From: Bacteroidaceae bacterium
GTDB lineage: Bacteria > Bacteroidota > Bacteroidia > Bacteroidales > Bacteroidaceae
Assembly: GCA_024698925.1 (NCBI GenBank)
Contig: JAILQO010000008.1
Span: 41,331 to 105,330, forward strand
Direction: 5' to 3'
DNA length: 64,000 bases
A program made the position numbers and the translations under genes. The notes beneath the pieces were generated by a model. That model ran no database searches. It worked only from the letters and a program-made list of their open reading frames with translations, and was not told where the DNA came from. Shown here piece after piece: positions 52,746 to 62,414 of this stretch. How positions within the stretch are numbered: position 1 is the first letter of the stretch; every line of letters starts with the position of its first letter.

Positions 52746-55331
52746 GTGGAACAGCAGACTTATACTTATGACGAAGCCTTTGCGGCTTCATTGAACTATT
52801 TCGGCGGCGACGAACTGGCCGCCCGCGTGTGGGTCAACAAGTATGCCATGAAGGATTCTTTCGGCAACATCTATGAGAAGAGTCCTTCCGACATGCATTG
52901 GCGTATTGCCTACGAAGTGGCTCGCATCGAGAAGAAGTACAAGAATCCGATGTCAGCGCAGCAGGTGTTTGACCTGTTGGATCATTTCCGCTACATCATC
53001 CCCGCCGGCTCACCGATGACAGGTATCGGTAACCATTTCCAGGTGGCATCATTGTCCAACTGCTTCGTAGTTGGTTTGGATGGTGACAGCGACAGCTATG
53101 GTGCAGTTATTCGCATCGATGAGGAACAGGTGCAGCTGATGAAGCGTCGCGGTGGTGTTGGACATGATCTCTCCCACCTCCGTCCCGCTGGTTCTCCCGT
53201 CAAGAACTCCGCCCTCACCAGCACTGGCCTCGTGCCCTTCATGGAGCGCTATAGTAATAGTACGCGCGAGGTAGCCCAGGACGGTCGCCGTGGCGCATTG
53301 ATGCTCAGCGTAAGCATCAAACATCCTGACGCCGAAGCATTTATCGACGCCAAGATGACAGAAGGCAAGGTAACGGGCGCCAACGTGAGCGTCAAGATTG
53401 ACGATGCTTTCATGCAGGCCGCCGCCGATGGGAAGCCCTACACGCAACAGTTCCCCATTGACAGCGCCAAGCCCGTTGTCTCCAAGGAGATTGATGCCTC
53501 TGCGCTGTGGAAGAAGATTGTTCACAACGCATGGAAGAGTGCAGAGCCTGGCGTACTCTTCTGGGATACCATCCTGCGCGAGAGCGTCCCCGACTGCTAT
53601 GCCGACCTTGGTTTCCGCACCGTCAGCACCAATCCCTGCGGCGAGATTCCACTTTGTCCTTATGACAGTTGCCGTTTGTTGGCCATCAACCTCTATGAAT
53701 ATGTTGAGAACCCCTTCACGGCCAACGCCAAATTCAACTTCGATAAGTTCCGTCAGCACGTCCGTATGGCTCAGCGCATCATGGACGACATCATCGACCT
53801 GGAGCTGGAGAAGATCGACCTCATCCTGCAGAAGATTGATTCCGACCCCCAGACCGAGGAAGTGAAATTCGCCGAGCGCAACCTCTGGAAGAAGATTCAG
53901 CACAAGAGTTCAATGGGTCGCCGCACAGGTGTCGGTATTACAGCCGAGGGCGATATGCTCGCAGCCTTGGGTTTGCGCTATGGTACTCAGGAAGCAACGG
54001 ATTTCGCCGTAGAAGTACAGAAGACCGTCTGCCTCTGCGCTTACGCCTCCAGCGTGGAAATGGCCCGTGAGCGTGGTGCCTTTGAGATGTTCGATGCTAA
54101 GCGTGAAGCTAAGAATCCCTTTATCAAGCGCATCAAGCAAGCCGATCCGCAGCTCTATGAGGATATGTGCAAGTACGGCCGTCGCAACGTGGCCTGCCTC
54201 ACCATCGCCCCCACAGGTACCACTTCGTTGATGACACAGACTACCAGCGGTATCGAGCCCGTCTTCCTGCCTGTCTATAAGCGCCGCCGCAAGGTGAACC
54301 CCAACGACCCCGAAGTACATGTGGACTTCACGGACGAGACGGGTGATGCCTTCGAGGAATATATCGTCTATCACCACAAGTTCCTCACATGGATGAAGGT
54401 GTGTGGCCTCGACACAGAGCGCCGCTATACACAGGAGGAGATTGACGAACTCGTGGAGCAGTCGCCCTACTTCAAGGCTACCGCCAACGATGTTGACTGG
54501 CTCATGAAAGTCCGCATGCAGGGCGCCATCCAGAAGTGGGTTGACCATAGCATCAGCGTTACAGTGAACCTGCCCAATAATGTTGATGAGCAACTTGTCA
54601 ACGATCTCTACATGGAGGCTTGGCGCAGCGGTTGCAAGGGCTGCACCATCTATCGCGACGGTTCACGTAGTGGCGTGATGATTAGCGTCAGCAAGAAGAA
54701 GGAGAAGACCGATGGCGAGCAGGAAGCGCCTGAGTTGGAGACTGGACACGAACATCCCATTCAGGAGTGCCGTCCACCCGAGGTGGTCGAGAAGCGCCCC
54801 GATGTACTGGATTGCGATGTCGTTCGTTTCCAGAACAACAAGGAGAAATGGGTGGCATTTGTGGGTCTTCTGAACGGCTACCCCTACGAGATCTTCACGG
54901 GTCTGCAGGACGACGAGGAAGGCATCCTGCTTCCCAAGAGTGTCACCAAGGGCCGCATCATCAAACAGCTCAACCCCGATGGCACCAAGCGCTACGACTT
55001 CCAGTTCGAGAACAAGCGTGGCTATAAGACCACCGTTGAAGGCCTCTCCGAGAAGTTCAATCCCGAGTACTGGAACTACGCCAAGCTCATCTCAGGTGTG
55101 CTTCGCTACCGCATGCCTCTTGACCACGTCATCCGTCTCGTGGACCAGTTGCAGCTCAACAGCGAGAGCATCAATACTTGGAAGAATGGTGTGGAGCGTG
55201 CGCTCAAGAAGTATATTCAGGACGGCACAGCTGCCAAGGGTCAGGTTTGTCCCAACTGCGGTCAGGAGACCCTTGTATATCAGGAAGGCTGTCTGATTTG
55301 TACCAACTGCGGAGCCAGCCGTTGCGGCTAA
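52746..55331 (+). CDS. nrdJ: Adenosylcobalamin-dependent (class II) ribonucleotide reductase
   Basis: The 861-residue enzyme starts at GTG 52746 (no nearer ATG fits the family start). It reduces ribonucleotides to deoxyribonucleotides with vitamin B12. Marks: SNCFVVGLDGDSDSYG (first redox Cys, N-terminal third), STNPCGEIPLCPYDSCRLLAINL (radical Cys region), TIAPTGTTSLM and, at the end, a zinc-binding or thiol tail CPNCGQETLVYQEGCLICTNCG. There is no ATP cone. Dependence on B12 suggests a need for corrinoid uptake, possibly by TonB receptors like the one at 43.5 kb (inference). Confidence 0.95.
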   Translation: MEQQTYTYDEAFAASLNYFGGDELAARVWVNKYAMKDSFGNIYEKSPSDMHWRIAYEVARIEKKYKNPMSAQQVFDLLDHFRYIIPAGSPMTGIGNHFQVASLSNCFVVGLDGDSDSYGAVIRIDEEQVQLMKRRGGVGHDLSHLRPAGSPVKNSALTSTGLVPFMERYSNSTREVAQDGRRGALMLSVSIKHPDAEAFIDAKMTEGKVTGANVSVKIDDAFMQAAADGKPYTQQFPIDSAKPVVSKEIDASALWKKIVHNAWKSAEPGVLFWDTILRESVPDCYADLGFRTVSTNPCGEIPLCPYDSCRLLAINLYEYVENPFTANAKFNFDKFRQHVRMAQRIMDDIIDLELEKIDLILQKIDSDPQTEEVKFAERNLWKKIQHKSSMGRRTGVGITAEGDMLAALGLRYGTQEATDFAVEVQKTVCLCAYASSVEMARERGAFEMFDAKREAKNPFIKRIKQADPQLYEDMCKYGRRNVACLTIAPTGTTSLMTQTTSGIEPVFLPVYKRRRKVNPNDPEVHVDFTDETGDAFEEYIVYHHKFLTWMKVCGLDTERRYTQEEIDELVEQSPYFKATANDVDWLMKVRMQGAIQKWVDHSISVTVNLPNNVDEQLVNDLYMEAWRSGCKGCTIYRDGSRSGVMISVSKKKEKTDGEQEAPELETGHEHPIQECRPPEVVEKRPDVLDCDVVRFQNNKEKWVAFVGLLNGYPYEIFTGLQDDEEGILLPKSVTKGRIIKQLNPDGTKRYDFQFENKRGYKTTVEGLSEKFNPEYWNYAKLISGVLRYRMPLDHVIRLVDQLQLNSESINTWKNGVERALKKYIQDGTAAKGQVCPNCGQETLVYQEGCLICTNCGASRCG

Positions 55332-55353
55332 TCGCAAAACAGTAACATCTACA

Positions 55354-55722
55354 TTGAAAGTTCAAGCCTCTCAAGTCCTGCTGAAGGACATCCGGATATT
55401 TGCCTACCACGGCGTGCTGCCCCAAGAACACGCCGTGGGGGCTTATTTCATCATCAACCTCACGATTGATGTTGATTTCTCGCAGGCTATGGAAAGCGAC
55501 GCCTTGACCGGCACCATCTCTTATGCCGACGCCTATGAGGTCATCAAGGCAGAGATGAGAGTGCCGTCTAAGCTCCTGGAGCACGTGGGCGGCCGTATCT
55601 GTCAAGCCCTCCTCGACCATTTCCCAGCGGCCACAGCCATCCATCTGGAACTTCTCAAGGAGAATCCGCCCATGGGTGCCGATTGCCCCGCCTGCGGTAT
55701 CCGCCTCAGCGTCACAAGATGA
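55354..55722 (+). CDS. folB: Dihydroneopterin aldolase
   Basis: The 122-residue enzyme splits dihydroneopterin in folate synthesis. It opens at TTG 55354 (MKVQASQVLLKDIRIFAYHGV). Conserved: FAYHGVLPQEHAVGAYFIINL with the substrate residues, ISYADAYEVIK, and LKENPPM (catalytic Lys). Length is typical. It lies 22 bases after nrdJ and before a bidirectional terminator, so both may form one transcript. Confidence 0.94.
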   Translation: MKVQASQVLLKDIRIFAYHGVLPQEHAVGAYFIINLTIDVDFSQAMESDALTGTISYADAYEVIKAEMRVPSKLLEHVGGRICQALLDHFPAATAIHLELLKENPPMGADCPACGIRLSVTR

Positions 55723-55732
55723 GAATACAGAA

Positions 55733-55766
55733 AAAGCCCGTCATTTCGCAATGACGGGCTTTATTA
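55733..55766. terminator. Bidirectional terminator between folB and tdh
   Basis: Stem AAAGCCCGTCATT (55733-55745)/AATGACGGGCTTT (55750-55762) with a TCGC loop. T-runs on both sides (TTTATTATTT to the right, TTTTT to the left on the minus strand) serve convergent genes. Confidence 0.85.
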
Positions 55767-55814
55767 TTTGTTTTTATTATTTGTAAGTTGCTTTCTGCGT
55801 TATTGCGCAAAGGC

Positions 55815-56768
55815 TTACCCCAGTTTCTCCGTGAGTTTCTCCAGCATGTCACGCGTCATGGCACCAATGCCGAAGTTGGGGCGCCATCCCCACTCCTCGC
55901 GTGCAGCGCTGTCATCGAGGCTGTCCGGCCAGCTCTCCGCAATCGCCTGCTTCAAAGGATCAACCTGATACTCCATCTTGAAATCCGGCTTCCACTTGCG
56001 TATCTCTGCGTAGATCTTCTCAGGCGGGAAACTCATGGCCGTCACATTGAAGCCATTACGGTGAATCAGCTTGTCGGGATTGGCCTCCATCAGTTCAATG
56101 GCAGCGCGGAGTCCATCGGGCATGTACATCATATCCATACGTGTACCCTTGGCGATGGGGCAGATGAATTTCTCACCGCGCACGGCAGCGTAGAAGATGT
56201 CCACAGCGTAGTCTGTCGTACCGCCGCCCGGAGGTGTCACATAGCTGATCAGTCCCGGGAAGCGGACGCTACGTGTATCCACACCATATTTAAGATAATA
56301 GTAGTCAGAGAGTAATTCGGTTGTGACCTTCGAGACGCCATAGATGGTCTTCGGGCGCTGAACGGTATCCTGCGGTGTCAGTTCATGAGGCGTGGAGGGA
56401 CCGAAGCTACCTATGCTGGAGGGCGTGAACACGGCGCACTTGTTCTCACGTGCCACCTCAAGCACATTCCATAGTCCGTCAATACCTATTTTCCATGCCA
56501 GGCGCGGCTTCTGCTCGGCCACGACACTCAAGAGCGCAGCCAGGTTATAAATCGCATCAATCTGGTATTTCTTCACCACTTCAGCGAGCTGCTCGCCACT
56601 CGTCACGTCAGCAATGGCCGAGGGGCCTCCAGCTGCCAGCTCACCCTTCGGTTCTGCACCAGGGATATAGCCGGCTACCACATGGTCACCACCGTAAGTT
56701 CTACGTAATTCAGTTGTCAATTCAGAGCCGATTTGGCCCGTTGAACCAATCACTAAGATGTTCTTCAT
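55815..56768 (-). CDS. tdh: L-threonine 3-dehydrogenase, epimerase (SDR) type
   Basis: The 317-residue enzyme oxidises threonine to 2-amino-3-ketobutyrate with NAD+. It has the nucleotide motif ILVIGSTGQIGSELT, PSSIGSFGPSTP, the YGVSKVTTE catalytic Tyr-Lys, and PGLISYVTPPGGGTTDYAV, a motif typical of epimerase-type TDH. It is divergent from kbl, whose product uses the aminoketobutyrate. This SDR form is unrelated to the zinc enzyme of E. coli. -7 box TACCTTTG at 56837-56830. Confidence 0.92.
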   Translation of the reverse strand: MKNILVIGSTGQIGSELTTELRRTYGGDHVVAGYIPGAEPKGELAAGGPSAIADVTSGEQLAEVVKKYQIDAIYNLAALLSVVAEQKPRLAWKIGIDGLWNVLEVARENKCAVFTPSSIGSFGPSTPHELTPQDTVQRPKTIYGVSKVTTELLSDYYYLKYGVDTRSVRFPGLISYVTPPGGGTTDYAVDIFYAAVRGEKFICPIAKGTRMDMMYMPDGLRAAIELMEANPDKLIHRNGFNVTAMSFPPEKIYAEIRKWKPDFKMEYQVDPLKQAIAESWPDSLDDSAAREEWGWRPNFGIGAMTRDMLEKLTEKLG

Positions 56769-56829
56769 TTCGGAAATTCTGGTTAGCTGTTTTTATGAAT
56801 ATTGGTTGTTATGTCAGTTTTGACGGGTA

Positions 56830-56859
56830 CAAAGGTAGTGAAAAGATTAAAGAATCAAT
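56830..56859 (-). promoter_or_regulatory. Promoter of tdh
   Basis: Minus strand: ATTG (56859-56856), 18 bases, TACCTTTG (56837-56830). Confidence 0.6.
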
Positions 56860-56942
56860 ATGAAAGACATAAATTTTTACTCAAAAAGATAAATAATCCT
56901 ATTTTTTCAGCCTATTTGCGCCTCCGCTACGATAAAAAGCAT

Positions 56943-56950
56943 TAACTTTG
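56943..56950 (+). promoter_or_regulatory. Promoter -7 box of kbl
   Basis: TAACTTTG, about 48 bases before the ATG. The nearest TTTG upstream is 24 bases away, longer than usual. Confidence 0.5.
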
Positions 56951-56998
56951 CCCACAGAATCGCATTAAACTATCCACTATAAACTTTAAACTAATCTT

Positions 56999-58186
56999 AT
57001 GTACGGTAAAATGCAAGAACACCTTCAGCAGACGCTGAAGGAAATCCGCGAGGCCGGCCTCTACAAGGAGGAACGCCTCATCGAGAGTCCGCAGGCCGCC
57101 GCTATTGAGGTGGCCGGCAAGGAAGTGCTTAACTTCTGCGCCAACAACTATCTGGGTCTGAGCAACCATCCCCGCCTCATCGAGGGCGCCAAGAAGATGA
57201 TGGACCGCCGCGGCTACGGCATGTCCAGCGTCCGCTTCATCTGTGGCACACAGGATGTCCACAAGGAGTTGGAAGCCGCTATCAGTAAGTTCTTCAAGAC
57301 AGAGGACACGATTCTCTACGCCGCTTGCTTCGATGCCAACGGAGGTGTCTTCGAACCCCTGTTGACAGAAGAGGATGCCATCATCTCCGATGCCCTTAAC
57401 CACGCTTCCATCATCGATGGCGTGCGCCTCTGCAAAGCTAAGCGCTATCGCTATGCCAATGCTGACATGGAGGATTTGGAGCGCCAACTGCAAGCCGCTC
57501 AGGAACAGCGTTTCCGCATCATCGTCACCGATGGCGTCTTCTCAATGGACGGCAATGTCGCTCCTATGGACAAGATCTGCGACTTGGCCGAGAAATACGA
57601 TGCTTTGGTGATGGTTGACGAGAGCCACTCGGCAGGTGTTGTCGGCGCTACGGGCCGTGGTGTCAGCGAGTTCTTCAATACTTATGGCCGTGTAGATATC
57701 TACACCGGCACCCTCGGCAAAGCCTTTGGCGGCGCGATGGGCGGTTTCACTACCGGTCGCAAGGAGATTATCGACCTGCTGCGCCAGCGCTCACGCCCCT
57801 ACCTGTTCTCCAACAGCCTTGCTCCTGGCATCGTCGGTGCTGCCCTCGAGGTATTCCAGATGCTGGACGAGAGCAACGAGTTGCATGACCGCCTCGTGGA
57901 GAATGTCACATACTTCCGCGACAAGATGATGGCCAGCGGCTTCGATATCAAGCCCACCCAGAGCGCTATCTGCGCTGTGATGCTCTATGATGCTCCCCTG
58001 AGCCAGCGCTTCGCAGCCCGTCTGCAGGACGAGGGCATCTACGTGACCGGATTCTACTATCCCGTTGTACCGAAGGGTCAGGCCCGCATCCGCGTCCAGA
58101 TCAGCGCAGGCCACAACCGTGCACACCTCGACAAGTGCATCAACGCCTTCATCAAGGTCGGCAAGGAGCTGGGCGTCTTGAAGTAA
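56999..58186 (+). CDS. kbl: Glycine C-acetyltransferase (2-amino-3-ketobutyrate CoA ligase)
   Basis: The 395-residue PLP enzyme cleaves 2-amino-3-ketobutyrate with CoA into glycine and acetyl-CoA. Motifs: [46 protein letters not shown] (PLP Asp) and the Schiff-base Lys in [16 protein letters not shown]. Paired with tdh it completes threonine breakdown; the glycine can feed the cleavage operon at 24-31 kb. Confidence 0.96.
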   Translation: MYGKMQEHLQQTLKEIREAGLYKEERLIESPQAAAIEVAGKEVLNFCANNYLGLSNHPRLIEGAKKMMDRRGYGMSSVRFICGTQDVHKELEAAISKFFKTEDTILYAACFDANGGVFEPLLTEEDAIISDALNHASIIDGVRLCKAKRYRYANADMEDLERQLQAAQEQRFRIIVTDGVFSMDGNVAPMDKICDLAEKYDALVMVDESHSAGVVGATGRGVSEFFNTYGRVDIYTGTLGKAFGGAMGGFTTGRKEIIDLLRQRSRPYLFSNSLAPGIVGAALEVFQMLDESNELHDRLVENVTYFRDKMMASGFDIKPTQSAICAVMLYDAPLSQRFAARLQDEGIYVTGFYYPVVPKGQARIRVQISAGHNRAHLDKCINAFIKVGKELGVLK

Positions 58187-58201
58187 TCGCGTATTCATCA
58201 G

Positions 58202-58279
58202 TAGGGACTTACTTGATGTATGCCCGCCATCAATGGTTTTTACCAAGCGGCTATCGGACATCCATGAGGTAAGTCCCTA
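58202..58279. repeat. Long branched inverted repeat after kbl
   Basis: Perfect 11-base arms TAGGGACTTAC (58202-58212) and GTAAGTCCCTA (58269-58279) extend inward with mismatches (TTGATGTATGCCCG versus CCTCATGGATGTCCG), and an inner TGGT-TTTT-ACCA hairpin sits near the tip. A terminator, dispersed repeat or small RNA are all possible. Confidence 0.55.
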
Positions 58280-58336
58280 TTGTATGCAACAATTATCAAC
58301 AAAAATTTCATTTTGTAAATTTATTAAGCCTTTTTG

Positions 58337-58367
58337 TTTGACATTTGAAAGAAAAGACTTACCTTTG
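58337..58367 (+). promoter_or_regulatory. Promoter of asnA
   Basis: TTTG (58337-58340), exactly 19 bases, TACCTTTG (58360-58367): full consensus match. Leader about 28 bases. Confidence 0.8.
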
Positions 58368-58398
58368 CCGCGCAAAATGACAAACAGAAGCGTAAACC

Positions 58399-59436
58399 AT
58401 GAGTAAGCTCATCAAGCCAGAAGGCTATACGCCAGCCCTCGATTTACAACAAACGGAGCTGGCTATCAAGAAGATAAAAGACTGCTTCCTGCGCGACTTG
58501 TCGTCCGAGTTGCGTCTTCGTCGCGTGACGGCGCCATTGTTCGTGCTCAAGGGTCTTGGCCTCAATGACGACCTCAACGGCGTGGAGCGCCCTGTTACGT
58601 TCCCCATCAAATGCATGGGCGACGCAACGGCCGAGATTGTACACTCGCTGGCCAAGTGGAAGCGCAACACCCTGGCAGAATACCACGTTCCCAACGGCTA
58701 CGGCATTGTCACCGACATGAATGCCGTGCGTGCTGACGAGGAACTGGACAATATCCATAGTATCTATGTGGACCAATGGGACTGGGAGCGCACGATGGTG
58801 CGCGAGGATCGCAACCTGTCCTTCCTGCGCAAGACCGTAGATCGTATCTGGGGTGCTATTCTCCGCACAGAGTACTATCTGGGTGAGATGTATCCCCAGT
58901 TGCATCCCTTCCTCCCCGAGGAGGTGTTCTTCATCCATAGCGAGGAACTGCGCCGCCTCTACCCCACCCTCACGCCGAAGGAGCGCGAGCACGCCATCTG
59001 TAAGGAACATGGCGCCGTGTTCATCATCGGTATCGGTGGTAAACTGGGCGACGGCGAGGTCCACGACAACCGTGCTCCGGACTACGATGACTGGTCCACA
59101 CCCAACGAGGACGGCTTCGAAGGCCTCAACGGCGACCTCCTCGTGTGGTATCCGCTGCTGAACCGTAGCATCGAGCTCTCCTCGATGGGTATCCGTGTAG
59201 ATGTTGAAGCCCTGAACCGCCAGTTGGCGCTACAGGGCAAGGAGGAGCGCAAGCAGCTCTTCTTCCACCAGCGTCTGCTGAGTGGCGAACTGCCCCTCAG
59301 TATCGGTGGCGGTCTCGGCCAGAGCCGTCTGTGCATGATTCTGCTGCACAAAGCTCATATCGGCGAGACCCAGGCCAGCATCTGGCCCGACGCGATGCGT
59401 GCCGAATGTCGCGCTGCCGGCATCGCCCTCATCTGA
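58399..59436 (+). CDS. asnA: Aspartate-ammonia ligase (asparagine synthetase A)
   Basis: The 345-residue class-II-tRNA-synthetase-like enzyme makes asparagine from aspartate, ammonia and ATP. Signs: LRRVTAPLFVLKGLGLNDDLNGVERPV, VDQWDWERTM, NEDGFEGLNGDLLVWYPLL and the C-terminal GGGLGQSRLCM. The window also encodes an asparaginase (21.9 kb), so the two activities are likely regulated apart. Convergent with the yjjG-like gene, with only 26 bases between and no visible hairpin. Confidence 0.97.
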   Translation: MSKLIKPEGYTPALDLQQTELAIKKIKDCFLRDLSSELRLRRVTAPLFVLKGLGLNDDLNGVERPVTFPIKCMGDATAEIVHSLAKWKRNTLAEYHVPNGYGIVTDMNAVRADEELDNIHSIYVDQWDWERTMVREDRNLSFLRKTVDRIWGAILRTEYYLGEMYPQLHPFLPEEVFFIHSEELRRLYPTLTPKEREHAICKEHGAVFIIGIGGKLGDGEVHDNRAPDYDDWSTPNEDGFEGLNGDLLVWYPLLNRSIELSSMGIRVDVEALNRQLALQGKEERKQLFFHQRLLSGELPLSIGGGLGQSRLCMILLHKAHIGETQASIWPDAMRAECRAAGIALI

Positions 59437-59462
59437 CCTTAGCTTTCAAGTTTTTCTCTTTT

Positions 59463-60173
59463 CTATAGTACTTCCTTGAGTTGTCTGAGCTTCGTCACCT
59501 CGTATGTCACGGGTTCTGGAGCCGGAAACTCAGGGAAGCGATTGTAATAGGCCGTATCCAATCCAGCCTGCTTGGCACCCAGAATGTCTGTCGTGAAGTT
59601 GTCGCCAATCATCAGCGTCGTCTCGGGTCGTGCACCAGAGACGCGGAAGGCGTAGTCAAAGTATTCGGGTGACGGCTTGTTGTGCCCGGCGTCCTCGCTG
59701 AGGATGACCGTGTTGAAGCAGCCGTCCAGACCGCAAGCCCGCAGCTTCTTGTACTGCACCTCATGGAAGCCGTTGCTACACATGTGCAGCTTGTAGCCGC
59801 GTTCCATCAGGTAGTCCACCAGTTCTTTGGCCCCTTCCACCAGTCCGGGTTTGTTGCTGCAGAAATCCAGGAAGCGGTCGCCCGCCTCGCGGCAGTATGC
59901 CTCCGTAGGCTCCAGCCCCTGCCCGTAGCTCAGCGGCTTGCGAAAGCGCTCCACGATCAGGTAGTCACGCGTGATCTCCCCCTTGGCATAGCGCCCCCAC
60001 AGGTCGATATTCGTCTTCCAGTACTCCGTGTAGAACACGTCCGAATCAGGGAAATAGCACTCCAGCCGCAGCAGTTCAAACAGCTCGCGCAGCGCGATGC
60101 AGGCGTTGCCATAAGTATCATAGAGGGTGTCATCAAAGTCGATGAACAGGTCCGTATATTTCTTCTCTTTCAT
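59463..60173 (-). CDS. yjjG: HAD-family phosphatase, YjjG-like noncanonical pyrimidine nucleotidase
   Basis: The 236-residue HAD enzyme has motif I LFIDFDDTLYDTYGN (nucleophile Asp), motif II HMCSNGF, motif III with Lys (GHNKPSPEYFDYAF) and motif IV MIGDNFTTDI. YjjG enzymes dephosphorylate odd pyrimidine nucleotides; other HAD substrates cannot be excluded. It lies 21 bases after the ATPase gene and is probably co-transcribed with it. Confidence 0.85.
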   Translation of the reverse strand: MKEKKYTDLFIDFDDTLYDTYGNACIALRELFELLRLECYFPDSDVFYTEYWKTNIDLWGRYAKGEITRDYLIVERFRKPLSYGQGLEPTEAYCREAGDRFLDFCSNKPGLVEGAKELVDYLMERGYKLHMCSNGFHEVQYKKLRACGLDGCFNTVILSEDAGHNKPSPEYFDYAFRVSGARPETTLMIGDNFTTDILGAKQAGLDTAYYNRFPEFPAPEPVTYEVTKLRQLKEVL

Positions 60174-60194
60174 ACGCTTTCTTTTACCTTTTAA

Positions 60195-62240
60195 TTATGC
60201 TTGCGTGCGCAGGGCGCGCATCGCGTTGAGGACAGCCAGCACCGTCACGCCTACATCGGCAAAGACAGCCATCCACATCGTTGCCAGTCCCACGCTGGCC
60301 AGTAGCAGTACCGCCACCTTCACACCAATCGCGAAGGCTACGTTCTGGCGTGCTATCGCAATCGTGCGTCGTGCGATGCTGATGGCGGTAGCAATCTTCG
60401 AGGGTTGATCATCCATCAGCACCACGTCTGCCGCCTCGATGGCTGCGTCAGATCCCAGACCGCCCATTGCGATACCCACGTCTGCACGTGCCAGCACAGG
60501 AGCGTCGTTCACGCCGTCGCCCACAAAGGCCAGCCGTCCGTCCGCCGTTTTTGCTGCCAGGAGTCGCTCTACGTGTGCCACCTTGTCCGCCGGCAACAGC
60601 TCCGCGTGCCACTCTTCCAGCGCCAGTTGCTCTGCCACATGCTCGGCCACCTCCTTGCGGTCGCCCGTGAGCATCACCGTGTGCTTCACGCCCAGTCGCC
60701 GCAGGCGAGCGATAGCCTCGGCGCTGTCCTCTTTCAGTTTGTCGTTGATGACGATATGGCCCGCGTATTCGCCATTGATGGCCACATGGATGATAGTCCC
60801 CACGTGGTGGCAGTTGCGCCATTGTACGCCCAGGCTCTCCATCATCTTCGTGTTACCCACGCAAACAACGTCATCGCCTACACGCGCCTTCACGCCGTGT
60901 CCTGCAATCTCCTCCACATCGCTGAGTGTGCAGCCGTCCGTAGCCTCGTTGGGATACGCGTCGCGCAGGGCTGCGCCGATGGGGTGCGTTGAGAAATGCT
61001 CCACGTGTGCAGCCAGATGCAGCAGATGGTGCGCATCGTAGCGGTCAGGGTGTACAGCCTCCACGGCGAACTGTCCGTGCGTGAGCGTTCCCGTCTTGTC
61101 GAACACCACCGTCTGCACCTTCGCCAGCACGTCCATGAAGTTGCTGCCTTTCACCAGAATACCGCTACGCGAGGCACCGCCTATGCCGCCAAAGAAGGTC
61201 AGAGGCACGCTGATGACCAGCGCGCAGGGGCAGGACACCACCAGGAATATCAGCGCCCTATGCAGCCATGTGGGCAACGTCGCCAGGAAGTCGCCGCTCA
61301 CGAGGGGTGGTACCAGCGCCAGTGCCAGCGCAGCGAACACCACTATCGGCGTATAGACACGTGCAAAGCGCGTGATGAACGCCTCGCTCTGCGACTTATG
61401 CTCGCCCGCATTCTCCACCAGCGCGATGATCTTCGAGACCGTGCTCTCGCCAAAGCTCTTGGTGGTGCGTACACGTACAACGCCGCTCAGGTTGATGCAT
61501 CCTGAGATGACGCTGTCGCCCTGCGCCGCCTCGCGCGGCAGGCTCTCACCTGTCAGCGCCTGTGTGTTCAGGCTCGTTGCGCCCTCCTCAATCACGCCGT
61601 CCAGAGGCACCTTGTCGCCAGGGCGCACGATGATGATCTCGCCCACCTGCACCTCGTCGGGACTGACCGTCAGCACCTCGCCCGCACGTTCTACATTCGC
61701 CGTATCCGGACGGATATCCATCAGGTGAGCGATGCTGTCGCGGCTCTTGCCCTCGGCATAGCCTTCAAAGAGCTCACCCACCTGGAAGAACAGCATGACG
61801 AATACCGCCTCCGGGAACTCCGTCTCGGCCCCAGGCATGAAGCCGATGAGCAGCGCGCCCAGCGTAGCCACCGCCATCAGGAAATGCTCGTTGAAGGCGT
61901 CGCCGTGTGCAATGCCCTCTGCCGCCTCCTTCAGCGTCTCGTGGCCCACCAGCAGGTAAGGGATCAAGTAGATGAGCAGCAACTGCCACGTCGGCAGCGT
62001 CCACGTATGTTCGATGATGACAGCCGCCACCAGCAGGATAGCCGTAGCAGCAATCAGCATAATCTGACCCTTCAGGCCCCCGTGCTCATGATGATGATGT
62101 TCATGATGATGCTCGTGGCCGTGATGATGCTCGTGACCATGATGATGCTCATGACCATGATGATGCTCATGGTGATGTTCGCAGCAATGAACCTCATGCT
62201 CGTGTTCATGCTCGTGATGATGATGATGATTGTGTGCCAT
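60195..62240 (-). CDS. Zn/Cd/Pb-transporting P-type ATPase (P1B-2) with His-rich N-terminus
   Basis: 681 residues from the ATG at 62240; the open frame runs further upstream through promoter DNA and is not used. Residues 2-53 are almost only His, Glu and Gly in repeats of about six residues (HGHEHH), a likely metal-collecting tail that replaces the usual CxxC domain. The core has the CPC helix (VVSCPCALVISVP), the phosphorylation site VVFDKTGTLTHG, hinge GDGVNDAPVLARADVGIAMG and, in the last helix, DVGVTVLAVLNAMR. The Asp there corresponds to the Zn-binding Asp of ZntA. It exports zinc or cadmium. Confidence 0.93.
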   Translation of the reverse strand: MAHNHHHHHEHEHEHEVHCCEHHHEHHHGHEHHHGHEHHHGHEHHHEHHHHEHGGLKGQIMLIAATAILLVAAVIIEHTWTLPTWQLLLIYLIPYLLVGHETLKEAAEGIAHGDAFNEHFLMAVATLGALLIGFMPGAETEFPEAVFVMLFFQVGELFEGYAEGKSRDSIAHLMDIRPDTANVERAGEVLTVSPDEVQVGEIIIVRPGDKVPLDGVIEEGATSLNTQALTGESLPREAAQGDSVISGCINLSGVVRVRTTKSFGESTVSKIIALVENAGEHKSQSEAFITRFARVYTPIVVFAALALALVPPLVSGDFLATLPTWLHRALIFLVVSCPCALVISVPLTFFGGIGGASRSGILVKGSNFMDVLAKVQTVVFDKTGTLTHGQFAVEAVHPDRYDAHHLLHLAAHVEHFSTHPIGAALRDAYPNEATDGCTLSDVEEIAGHGVKARVGDDVVCVGNTKMMESLGVQWRNCHHVGTIIHVAINGEYAGHIVINDKLKEDSAEAIARLRRLGVKHTVMLTGDRKEVAEHVAEQLALEEWHAELLPADKVAHVERLLAAKTADGRLAFVGDGVNDAPVLARADVGIAMGGLGSDAAIEAADVVLMDDQPSKIATAISIARRTIAIARQNVAFAIGVKVAVLLLASVGLATMWMAVFADVGVTVLAVLNAMRALRTQA

Positions 62241-62272
62241 AATATAATCTTGTTTGTTCTCGTTTTCGGCTG

Positions 62273-62280
62273 CAAAGGTA
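62273..62280 (-). promoter_or_regulatory. Promoter -7 box of the P-type ATPase, proximal
   Basis: TACCTTTG on the minus strand, 33 bases before the ATG. Confidence 0.5.
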
Positions 62281-62334
62281 TGACATTTTTTCTGCAACCC
62301 AGTTGCAAAGTGAAAAAAGGAAGGTTTGACGGCG

Positions 62335-62366
62335 CAAAGGTACGGCGATTTCTCGTACCGTGCAAT
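62335..62366 (-). promoter_or_regulatory. Second, distal promoter of the P-type ATPase
   Basis: ATTG (62366-62363), 20 bases, TACCTTTG (62342-62335) on the minus strand. Confidence 0.5.
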
Positions 62367-62414
62367 AGGTTTTTGCGTAAGTGGGGGATTTAGGTTCACG
62401 CTCATCCTGGGAAT

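Noticed and set aside
62082..62220. Regular repeats in the ATPase 5' region looked like a possible CRISPR or satellite.
   Set aside because: They are codon repeats for His/Glu within a continuous reading frame, with no unique spacers.
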